Assembly: GCF_002968015.1 (NCBI RefSeq)
Contig: NZ_PUIP01000001.1
Location: forward strand, 682,001 to 746,000
Source: Massilia phosphatilytica
GTDB lineage: Bacteria; Pseudomonadota; Gammaproteobacteria; Burkholderiales; Burkholderiaceae_D
Direction: 5' to 3'
DNA: 64,000 bases
A program made the translations under genes and the position numbers. Below the pieces are notes generated by a model, which saw only the letters and a list, made by a program, of their open reading frames with translations, did no database searches and was not told where the DNA came from. Below, piece after piece: positions 54,098 to 62,600 of the stretch. Numbering within the stretch: position 1 is the stretch's first letter; each line of letters opens with the position of its first letter.

Positions 54098-54898
54098 ATG
54101 CATAGTCGATTTCCGAACACCACGCGGCGCGCGCTGCTGTTGACCCTGGCGCTTGCCGCCGTCGCGCTGCCCGCCCGCGCGGCCGACCTGCTCGATAGCG
54201 TCCGCGCGCGTGGCACGCTGCGCATCGCGCTGGAAGGCACCTATCCTCCGTTCAATTTCAAGGACGCGAAGACGGGGCAACTGTCCGGTTATGACGTCGA
54301 CGTCGCGAAACTCGTCTGCGCCCGGCTCGGCGTGAAACCGGAATTCGTGACGACGGAATGGGCTGCCATCCTCGCCGGCCTGGGCGCGGGCAAGTACGAC
54401 GTCATCATCAGCCAGGTGGGCATCACGCCGCGGCGCCAGCAGGCATTCGATTTCTCCCAGCCCTACACTTATTCGGCCCCGCAATTGATCGTGCGCCGCA
54501 ACGAGGGCACGACCTATAACAAGCTCGCGGACCTGAAGGGCCGCAAGGTCGGCGTGGGGCAGGGCAGCGTGTTCGAGCAACAGGTGCGCGCCGTGCCCGG
54601 CATCGAGGTCAAGAGTTACCCGGCCGCGCCGGAAAACCTGCAGGACCTCGCCTTCGGCCGCATCGACGCCGCCCTCAACGACAGCCTGATGGTGGCGTAT
54701 CTGCTCAAGAACTCGCAACTGCCGATCCGCGCCGGCGCGCGCGTGGGCGACGTCGAGCGCATGGGCATCGCGTTCCGCAAGGGCAATCCGAAATTCCATG
54801 CGGCCGTCGACAAGGCCCTCGACGCGGTGCGTGCGGACGGCAGCCTGAAGCAGGTGTCGATCAAATGGTTCGGCGTTGACGCGACGCGGGCGCCGTGA
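54098..54898 (+). CDS. Amino-acid ABC transporter substrate-binding protein
   Basis: 266 residues with signal peptide ending ARAADLL. Type II periplasmic binding fold (SBP_bac_3): GTLRIALEGTYPPFNFKD, LSGYDVDVAKLVCARLGVKPEFV, AGLGAGKYDVIISQVGITPRRQQAFDFSQPY. Closest in style to cystine/FliY-type polar amino-acid receptors. Overlaps the permease start (GTGA). Confidence 0.9.
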   Translation: MHSRFPNTTRRALLLTLALAAVALPARAADLLDSVRARGTLRIALEGTYPPFNFKDAKTGQLSGYDVDVAKLVCARLGVKPEFVTTEWAAILAGLGAGKYDVIISQVGITPRRQQAFDFSQPYTYSAPQLIVRRNEGTTYNKLADLKGRKVGVGQGSVFEQQVRAVPGIEVKSYPAAPENLQDLAFGRIDAALNDSLMVAYLLKNSQLPIRAGARVGDVERMGIAFRKGNPKFHAAVDKALDAVRADGSLKQVSIKWFGVDATRAP

Positions 54899-55563
54899 CA
54901 GCCCTGGCCGAGCTGATCGACCTGCTGCGCGAGGCCGCGCCCGTGATGGCGAAAGGGGCCGGTTACACGCTCGCGTTCGCGGTGGCGGCGATGGTCGGCG
55001 GCCTCGTGCTCGGCTTTCCTGCCGCGATACTCCGCCTGGCGCCGTGGGCGCCGCTGCGCTGGCCGGCCGCGCTGTACGTGAGCGTCTTTCGCGGCACCCC
55101 GCTGCTCGTGCAATTGTTCGTCGTCTATTACGGCCTGCCCGGCATCGGCATCGAATTCACGCCCGTCACGGCGGGCATCCTCGCGCTGTCGCTGAACGCG
55201 GGCGCGTACCTGTCCGAGAGCCTGCGCGGGGCCATCCTGGGCATCGGCAAGGGGCAGTGGAACGCGGGCTTCAGCCTCGGCCTCACGTATCCGCAGACGC
55301 TGGGCCTCGTGATCCTGCCGCAGGCGCTGCGCACGGCCGTGCCGGCGATGAGCAATACGTTGATCAGCCTGATCAAGGACACGGCCCTCGTCTCCGTCAT
55401 CACCGTGACCGAGCTGATGCTCGTGACGAAGGAACTGATCTCGGTGACGTTCCGGCCGTTGCCGCTGTACGTGGCGGCGGCCGTCGTGTACTGGCTGTTG
55501 AGCCTGTTCTTCGAAGTCGTGCAGCGCCGCGCCGAGCGGCATTTCAACCGCGCGCACAAATGA
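54895..55563 (+). CDS. Amino-acid ABC transporter permease
   Basis: 222 residues, HisM/HisQ-type permease with about five membrane segments and the EAA loop NAGAYLSESLRGAILGIGKGQWNAGFSLGLTYPQTLGLVILPQALR. It starts with GTG overlapping the binding-protein stop. No ATPase gene follows: a bidirectional terminator and the ETF-QO gene come next. Confidence 0.9.
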   Translation: MTALAELIDLLREAAPVMAKGAGYTLAFAVAAMVGGLVLGFPAAILRLAPWAPLRWPAALYVSVFRGTPLLVQLFVVYYGLPGIGIEFTPVTAGILALSLNAGAYLSESLRGAILGIGKGQWNAGFSLGLTYPQTLGLVILPQALRTAVPAMSNTLISLIKDTALVSVITVTELMLVTKELISVTFRPLPLYVAAAVVYWLLSLFFEVVQRRAERHFNRAHK

Positions 55564-55564
55564 A

Positions 55565-55588
55565 AAACGGCGGATCGCTCCGCCGTTT
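55565..55588. terminator. Bidirectional terminator between permease and ETF-QO genes
   Basis: AAACGGCGGA-TCGC-TCCGCCGTTT is a perfect 10-bp stem, followed by TT-rich bases on the plus strand and preceded by A-rich bases that serve as a T tail on the minus strand. Confidence 0.75.
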
Positions 55589-55594
55589 CGTTCA

Positions 55595-57271
55595 TCACAT
55601 GTTCGGGTAGTTCGGCCCGCCGCCGCCTTCCGGCGTAACCCAGACGATGTTCTGCGTCGGGTCCTTGATGTCGCAGGTCTTGCAGTGCACGCAGTTCTGC
55701 GCGTTGATCTGCAGGCGATCCTTGCCTTCGTCCGTCTTCACGAATTCATACACGCCGGCCGGGCAGTAGCGCTGTTCCGGACCCGCGAACTTGGCCAGGT
55801 TCACGTCGACCGGGATGTTCGGGTTCTTCAGCGTGAGGTGGATGGGCTGGTCCTCCGCATGGTTCGTGTTCGAGATGAACACCGACGACAGGCGGTCGAA
55901 CGTCAGCTTGCCGTCCGGCTTCGGATAGGCGATAGGCGAGAAATCGGACGCCGGGCGCAGGCATTCGTGGTCCGCGTGGTTGTGGTGCAGCGTCCACGGC
56001 GCCTTGCCCTTGAACAGGATCTGGTCGATGCCGGTCATGATCGTGCCGACGACGAGGCCCTTGCTCATCCACGGCTTGAAGTTGCGCGCGACGTGCAGTT
56101 CCTCGTGCAGCCACGATTGTTCGAACGCGACCGGATAGCTCAGCAGTTCGTCGTGCTGGCGACCCGCGCCCAGTGCGGCGTAGGCGGCGTCGGCCGCGAG
56201 CATGCCCGTCTTGATGGCGGCGTGGCTGCCCTTGATGCGACTCGTGTTGAGGAAGCCCGCGTCGCAGCCGATCAGTGCGCCGCCCGGGAACACGGTCTTC
56301 GGCAGCGACTGCAGGCCGCCCGCGGTGATCGCGCGCGCGCCATACGAGATGCGCTTGCCGCCTTCGAAGAAGTGGCGGATCGCCGGGTGCGTTTTATAAC
56401 GCTGGAATTCTTCGTACGGCGACAGGTACGGGTTCTGGTACGACAAGCCGACGATGAAGCCGACGGCGACCTGGTTGTTTTCCAGGTGGTACAGGAACGA
56501 GCCGCCATAGGTGTCGTTGTCCAGCGGCCAGCCGGCCGTGTGGACCACGAGGCCCGGCTTGTGCTTGGCGGGGTCGATTTCCCACAGCTCCTTGATGCCG
56601 ATGCCGTAGGTCTGCGGATCCTTGCCCTTGTTCAGGTCGTATTTCGCCATCAGCTGCTTGCCGAGATGGCCGCGCGAGCCTTCCGCGAACAACGTGTATT
56701 TCGCGTGCAGTTCCATGCCCAGCTGGAACGCGTCGGTCGGCTGGCCGTGGCGGTTGACGCCCATGTTGCCCGTCGCGACGCCCTTCACCGAGCCGTCGTC
56801 GTTGTACAGGATTTCGGCGGCCGGGAAGCCCGGGAAGATCTCGACACCGAGCGCTTCCGCCTGTTGACCCAGCCAGCGTACGACGTTGGCGAGCGAGATC
56901 ACGTAGTTGCCGTGATTCGTCAGCATCTTCGGCATCATGAACGACGGCGTCTGGTACGCCTTCGTCTCGGAGAGGAACAGCATGCGGTCTTCCGTCACCG
57001 GCGTGTTCAACGGTGCGCCAAGTTCTTTCCAGTTCGGGAACAGTTCGTCCAGCGCGCGCGGGTCCATCACGGCGCCCGACAGGATGTGCGCCCCCAGCTC
57101 GCCGCCTTTTTCCAGCACGCAGACCGACACGTCCTGGCCCTTTTCGGCCGCCAGCTGCTTCAGGCGGATCGCGGCCGACAGGCCCGCGGGTCCGCCGCCG
57201 ACGATGACCACGTCGTATTCCATTGCTTCGCGGGGGCCGTATTCTTCGAGGAGGGAGTTGGTCTGAGTCAT
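55595..57271 (-). CDS. Electron transfer flavoprotein-ubiquinone oxidoreductase
   Basis: 558 residues. Inner-membrane FAD and [4Fe-4S] enzyme that passes electrons from ETF to ubiquinone during fatty- and amino-acid oxidation. FAD motif DVVIVGGGPAGLSAAIRL (about residues 20-37), the GG-motif region, and the cluster-binding Cys near the C-terminus (RYCPAGVYEFV ... NCVHCKTCDIKDP). Length and order fit the family. Divergent from the SDR gene across 179 bp. Confidence 0.95.
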   Translation of the reverse strand: MTQTNSLLEEYGPREAMEYDVVIVGGGPAGLSAAIRLKQLAAEKGQDVSVCVLEKGGELGAHILSGAVMDPRALDELFPNWKELGAPLNTPVTEDRMLFLSETKAYQTPSFMMPKMLTNHGNYVISLANVVRWLGQQAEALGVEIFPGFPAAEILYNDDGSVKGVATGNMGVNRHGQPTDAFQLGMELHAKYTLFAEGSRGHLGKQLMAKYDLNKGKDPQTYGIGIKELWEIDPAKHKPGLVVHTAGWPLDNDTYGGSFLYHLENNQVAVGFIVGLSYQNPYLSPYEEFQRYKTHPAIRHFFEGGKRISYGARAITAGGLQSLPKTVFPGGALIGCDAGFLNTSRIKGSHAAIKTGMLAADAAYAALGAGRQHDELLSYPVAFEQSWLHEELHVARNFKPWMSKGLVVGTIMTGIDQILFKGKAPWTLHHNHADHECLRPASDFSPIAYPKPDGKLTFDRLSSVFISNTNHAEDQPIHLTLKNPNIPVDVNLAKFAGPEQRYCPAGVYEFVKTDEGKDRLQINAQNCVHCKTCDIKDPTQNIVWVTPEGGGGPNYPNM

Positions 57272-57450
57272 GTCTTATAGGAGTTTTAAAAATTTAAGCA
57301 CGAGTGTGCACTTTTTTGCGCTCGTTGGCAACGCCGAGCGCCATTGTAGGGCAACTATTAGACGTGGCAATCTAATCAGTGCGAAATAGGTGAAGTGTGT
57401 AATCATTATGACTTCGCAACAGAATTTAGTTCGGGCATAGGGAGCGTAAC

Positions 57451-58227
57451 GTGGGAATTGAAGTCAATTTCGAAGGAAAGATCGCGATGGTCACGGGCGC
57501 ATCCAGCGGGTTGGGCGCGCGGTTTGCCAAGGCGCTGGCCGGCGCCGGGGCCCAGGTCGTGCTTGCATCGCGCCGCATCGAGCGCCTGAAGGAATTGCGA
57601 GCCGAGATCGAAGCCGACGGCGGCGCGGCCCACGTCGTGGCGCTGGACGTGACGGACCTCGCCAGCATCAAGTCCGCGATCGCCCACGCCGAGACGGAGG
57701 CGGGCCCGATCGACATCCTCGTCAACAATTCCGGCGTCTCGACGACGCAGCGCCTGCTCGACGTGAGCGAGGAGGACTATGGTTACGTGATGGACACGAA
57801 CCTGCGCGGCGCGTTCTTCATGGCCCAGCAGACTGCGAAGCGGATGATCCAGCGCGCGAAGGGCGATCCGAAGAAGCAGCATCGCATCGTCAACATCGCG
57901 TCCGTCGCGGGCCTGCGCGTGCTGCCGCAGATCGGCGTGTACTGCATGAGCAAGGCCGGCGTCGTGCAGATGACGAAGGCGATGGCCGTCGAGTGGGGCC
58001 GCTACGGCATCAACGTGAACGCCATCTGCCCGGGCTATATCGCCACCGAGATGAACGAGGATTATTTCGACACGGAGCAGGGCAAGAAGCTGATCGAGAT
58101 GCTGCCGCGCCGCCGCACGGGCAAGCCGGAAGACCTCGACGGCCTCCTGCTGCTGCTCGCCGCGGAGGAAGCCCATTTCATCAACGGCGCGATCATCACG
58201 GCCGACGACGGCATGACGGCGCAATGA
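57451..58227 (+). CDS. Short-chain dehydrogenase/reductase
   Basis: 258 residues. Classical SDR: GASSGLGARFAKAL cofactor motif (residues 16-29), NNSG (about 92), catalytic Ser in NIASVAG, and the YCMSK (YxxxK) pair near 171. Binds NAD(P). GTG start with GGGAG upstream. First of a probable operon with a hydrolase (ATGA overlap) and a thioesterase, consistent with beta-oxidation or PHA-like acyl metabolism next to ETF-QO. Confidence 0.88.
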   Translation: MGIEVNFEGKIAMVTGASSGLGARFAKALAGAGAQVVLASRRIERLKELRAEIEADGGAAHVVALDVTDLASIKSAIAHAETEAGPIDILVNNSGVSTTQRLLDVSEEDYGYVMDTNLRGAFFMAQQTAKRMIQRAKGDPKKQHRIVNIASVAGLRVLPQIGVYCMSKAGVVQMTKAMAVEWGRYGINVNAICPGYIATEMNEDYFDTEQGKKLIEMLPRRRTGKPEDLDGLLLLLAAEEAHFINGAIITADDGMTAQ

Positions 58228-58991
58228 TGGCATCCAGGCCGCGGCTCCTGCTGGTCCACGGCCTGCTGGGTTCGCTGCGCTACTTCGAGCCGCAGCGCTA
58301 CCTGCCCGGCGTCGACATCTTCACGCCCGACCTCATCGGCTACGGCCAGCGCCGCAGCGAAGACTCCCACATCACCCTGCCTGACCAGGCCGCCATACTG
58401 GCCCGCCTGCTGCACGACGAGGTGGGCGGTCCCGCCTGGGTGCTGGGCCACAGCGTGGGCGGCGCCGTCGCGATGCTGCTGGCCGACCTCGTGCCGGACC
58501 TCGTGCGCGGCGTGATCAATGTCGAGGGTAATTTCACGCTGAAGGATGCGTTCTGGACGGGCCGCATTGCCGCCTTGCCCGACGCCGAGTGGGCGGCGGA
58601 ATACGGCGCGCTGGAAGCGGCCCCGGCCGCGTGGCTGGAACAGGGCGGCATCGAGGCGAGCGACGAGCGCATCGCGTGGGCGCGCGAGATCCTCGCGAAT
58701 CAACCGTACACGACCGTGCAAAAGATGGCGCAATCCGTGCTCGACACGACCGGCGCGCCGGACTACCTCGGCTGCGTCGGCCGCGTGCTGGCGCGCGCGA
58801 CGCCCCTGTACCTCGTCGGCGGCGAACAGTCCAGCGCGGGGTGGGACGTGCCCGACTGGGTGCTGGCGCAGGCGCGCCGCGTGTGCGTCCAGCCGAAGAC
58901 GGGGCACATGATGATGCTGGAAGATCCGGGGAATTTTTGTCGGATCGTCGAGTCCATCCTCTACGACGAGGACTGCCGTTTCGGCGCCTGA
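58224..58991 (+). CDS. Alpha/beta hydrolase
   Basis: 255 residues. Fold motifs: LLLVHGLLGS (oxyanion), GHSVGGAVAMLLAD (nucleophile elbow), C-terminal GHMMMLEDP (catalytic His). Substrate unknown. The ATG overlaps the SDR stop; the in-frame extension upstream reads antisense-free SDR sequence in another frame and is discarded. Confidence 0.85.
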   Translation: MMASRPRLLLVHGLLGSLRYFEPQRYLPGVDIFTPDLIGYGQRRSEDSHITLPDQAAILARLLHDEVGGPAWVLGHSVGGAVAMLLADLVPDLVRGVINVEGNFTLKDAFWTGRIAALPDAEWAAEYGALEAAPAAWLEQGGIEASDERIAWAREILANQPYTTVQKMAQSVLDTTGAPDYLGCVGRVLARATPLYLVGGEQSSAGWDVPDWVLAQARRVCVQPKTGHMMMLEDPGNFCRIVESILYDEDCRFGA

Positions 58992-59032
58992 CCCCGTATC
59001 ATGCCGGCTTTTGGCAACGACACAAAGCAACG

Positions 59033-59452
59033 ATGACTCAAAAGAAGCAGGTTCACACCATGCGCCAGGCGATCCGCTGGGGCGACATGGACGCATTCGG
59101 CCACGTGAACAACACGGTGTATTTCCGGTACATGGAGAGCGGGCGCATCGCCTTCCTCGAACAGGCGGCGGGCGACCTCGAGATCCAGGGCGAGGGCCCG
59201 GTGATCGTCACGGCCTACTGCAGCTTCATCAGGCAGCTGAAGTATCCGGGCGAGATCGAGATCCGCACGTTTGCCGGTCCGGCAGGCCGGTCCAGTTTCG
59301 AGGTGACGCACGAGATCCGCATGGTCGACGCGGACGGCAATGCCGATGTCGTGGCCGCGGAGGGCGGTGGCAAGGTCGTGTGGATCGATTTCGCGGCCGA
59401 GAAATCCGTGCCGTTGCCGGCGGGGCTGCGGGCGTTGCTGCCGACCGGTTGA
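59033..59452 (+). CDS. Hotdog-fold acyl-CoA thioesterase (4HBT type)
   Basis: 139 residues. Active-site motif GDMDAFGHVNNTVYFRYMESGR (D and H/N in DxxGHxNN) of the 4-hydroxybenzoyl-CoA thioesterase family, then SFIRQLKYPGEIEI. Hydrolyses acyl-CoA thioesters in the cytoplasm. 41 bp after the hydrolase, same strand. Confidence 0.9.
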   Translation: MTQKKQVHTMRQAIRWGDMDAFGHVNNTVYFRYMESGRIAFLEQAAGDLEIQGEGPVIVTAYCSFIRQLKYPGEIEIRTFAGPAGRSSFEVTHEIRMVDADGNADVVAAEGGGKVVWIDFAAEKSVPLPAGLRALLPTG

Positions 59453-59636
59453 CAGCCCGGCAACCCAAATCGGTATTTCCGCAACATCGCAGGACACGGA
59501 TTCGATATTGTTCGTAATTCTTTGGGGCAATGCTTCGGAAGTAATTGTAAGATCAGGGTCGTAACAGTTAGTTTCTCCGCCTTCAGCCGCGGCATCCACA
59601 TCCACGTGGCGCCGCGGCGACTACTGGAATCCGACC

Positions 59637-62600
59637 ATGACCGTCTCCGGCACCGTTCTTGCCCCCGCAGGTAATACTCCTGCAACTTATATCAACATCA
59701 ATACCGACTCTGACCGCCTGGCCAGCGGCGGTACCGTGCTCTCCTATCTCAAGCAGAACGCCGGCGACATGGTGACCTGGACGCCATACCCGGAATTCGA
59801 CGGTGTCGTCAAAGTGCTGGCGGCCGACAACAGCGTGCTCAAGACGATTTCGGTGCAAGCCGATTTGGGCGTCCCCGGCAGCGCCGTCAACGACCTGACC
59901 GTGGTGGCGCTGGCCAACGGCGGCTTCGTCCTGGGCTGGTCCGACTATACCGATGCCGATAATTGGGGCACCTCGCTCAAGGCGCATTACGCGCTCTACG
60001 ACGACAGCGGCAACCTGCAGACGAGCGGCCTCCTGTCGAGCACGAGCGGTAACAACGTGCGGATCGCCAGTCTGGCAAGCGGCGGGTTCGCGACGGTGTT
60101 CCTTGCCAGCGGCGCGGCCCACAGCCAGCAGGGCGTGGTCAATACCTTCCTCTACAACGCCGGCAGCGGTATCTACGTCAAGCAGGCCGAGTCCTACGTC
60201 GGCGATCCGGCCAACAACGCACCCGGCGCCGGCGCGGACGTGACCAAGCTGTTCATGCTGGGCGAGGCCGACATCACCGCGCTGTCGGACGGCGGCTTCG
60301 TCGTCAGCGCGCCCACGTACGACTGGGTCAGTCCGAACTACACGCCGCTGGGCGACTTCATCTTCAACTACTCGCCGACCGGCGCGCAGGAGAACTTCGC
60401 GAGCGGGAATTACTGGCAGCGCGTGAACTGGAACCCGGGCCAGGTCAACGATGTCGCCATGGTCACGGCCTTCTCGGGCGGCTTTGCCAGCCTCAACCGT
60501 GGCCACAACGGCCAATGGCAGGCCACGCTGTACCATGACGACGGCTCGCTGATCACGACCAACCAGTTGAGCGACCAGGTGTATCACAGCGGCGTTTTCG
60601 ATACCCGCACCTATTACGCGAACAACCTCGCGCCCGTGGTCACGCCGGCGCTGGACGGCTCCATGAACGGCATCAACCTGGACGACTTCGTCACCCTGGT
60701 GGACAACGGCAGCGACCTGATCGCCGTGCTGCCGAACGCCTCCCGCGGCTTCGACTTCGCCCACATCTCGAAGACGACGGGCGCCCTGGTGTCGCTGGTC
60801 GGTTCGGGCATTGCCGTGCCGTCCGGGGCCACGCTGGCCAACCCGCGCCTGCTGCACGAGGGGAGCGGCTTCGATTTCACGTACGACGTGCTGACCCAGT
60901 CCGGATCCTATACCGTCGCCAGCACCTACCAGTACGGCTTGACGGCGCCGCCCGTGAACGCGGCGCCGACGGTCGCCGGCATCGCCGGCGACGCCACCGA
61001 TTTCATCGTGGGCACGCCGCAATACGTGGATGGCGGCAACGACTACGCGGACGTCTACGATCCCGATTCCACCAGCTTCGACGGCGGCTACCTGAACGTG
61101 CACCAGACGTCCGGCGGCGCGGACGGCAGCTTCAGTTTCGACCTGACCGTCGGCACGACCCAGATCCTGTGGGGCAGCGGCGCCCAGCCGGACACGAGCA
61201 ATAACGGCACGTACTACGCCACGGCACACGCGCCCGCGGTCGGCGACAAGGTCTGGTACGGCACCGGCCTGTCGACCAATCCTGCCGACTGGACCCTCGT
61301 CGGCACCATCGTCGCCGACGGCCAGAACGGGCACGACCTCAAGATCGCCTTCAGCACTACGGAAACGACGATCCCCGCGGGTGCGGGCATGAGCGACAGC
61401 TACGCGTCGCTCCTGCTGAAGTACCTGATGTACACGGCGCCCACGCTGGGCGCGCGCGGCTTCGCCGTCACCGTGAACGATGGCGACGGCGCCACGTCCA
61501 CGCCGGTCGGCCTGACGATGACCGGCACGTCGGATCAGAGCTCCACCATCACGGCGGCCGCCACGGTCGCGGAACCCGTCAAGCTGCCGGTGTCGGCGGA
61601 CAGCGCGGGCGCGGCGGTGGCCGTGTTCGACTTCACCGTCACGGATGCCGGCGGCGATGGCCTGGGGACCCGCATCGCGGCACTGAGCCTCGATGCGTCC
61701 GGCACGGGCGATTTTTCCAGAGTCACGTGGCTGCTGACCGGGCCCGGCATCGGCTCGGCCGTCACCGGCACCTTCAACGCGTCCACGCACAAGGTCGTGT
61801 TCACGGGCGCCGGCATCGTGGTGGCCGAGGGCGCCGCTGCCGAGTACACGATCAAGGCGTACTTCGCGGACCCCGCCGGCGCCGTTCCCGGCACCACGTA
61901 TGCACTGTCCATCGACGGCGATACCAGCGTGACGCTGGCGACAGGCCTCAGTTCGCAGATGGCGGCCGTGCAGGCACCCGTCACCAACGGTAGCGGTTCC
62001 ATCGTCGTGGCCGGGCCGTCGGTCCTGGCCGTCGAACATACGACGCCGACGCACAGCCCGACCAATGCCGACAGCCTGACCTGGACCGTGCGCTTCGGCG
62101 AAGCCGTGCAGCACCTCGACGCGACCGACTTCGACGTGGCCGGCCTGACCGGCGAAACCATCGTGGTCGCCGCGGCCGGGACCAATGCGTATACCGTGAC
62201 CGTCAGCGGCGGCGCCCTCGCGGGTTTCGACGGCACCGTCACGCTCGGCCTGGCCGCGGGCCAGGACGTGATCAATGGCGATGCCCAGGCGCTGGCCGGC
62301 CTTGTGCCCACCGGCACCGACGAGCGCGGCTGGGTCGTCGACAACACGGCACCCGCCGCACCTGGCCAGCCGGATCTGCAGAACGCGAGCGACAGCGGCA
62401 GTTCGCAGACGGACGACCGCACCAACGTCACCACGCCGACGTTCAGCGGCAGCGCCGAGGCGGGCGCCACCGTGACCCTGTACGACGCGGACGGCACCGT
62501 GCTCGGCACCGGCGTCGCCACCGGCGGCACCTGGACCATCCACAGCATCGGCCTGGCGCCCGGTTCGCACACCGTGAGCGCACGCGCGGTCGACGCGGCC

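Noticed and set aside
57993..58223. N-terminal extension of the alpha/beta hydrolase
   Set aside because: Out-of-frame reading of the SDR gene, Arg-rich with no similarity to hydrolases.
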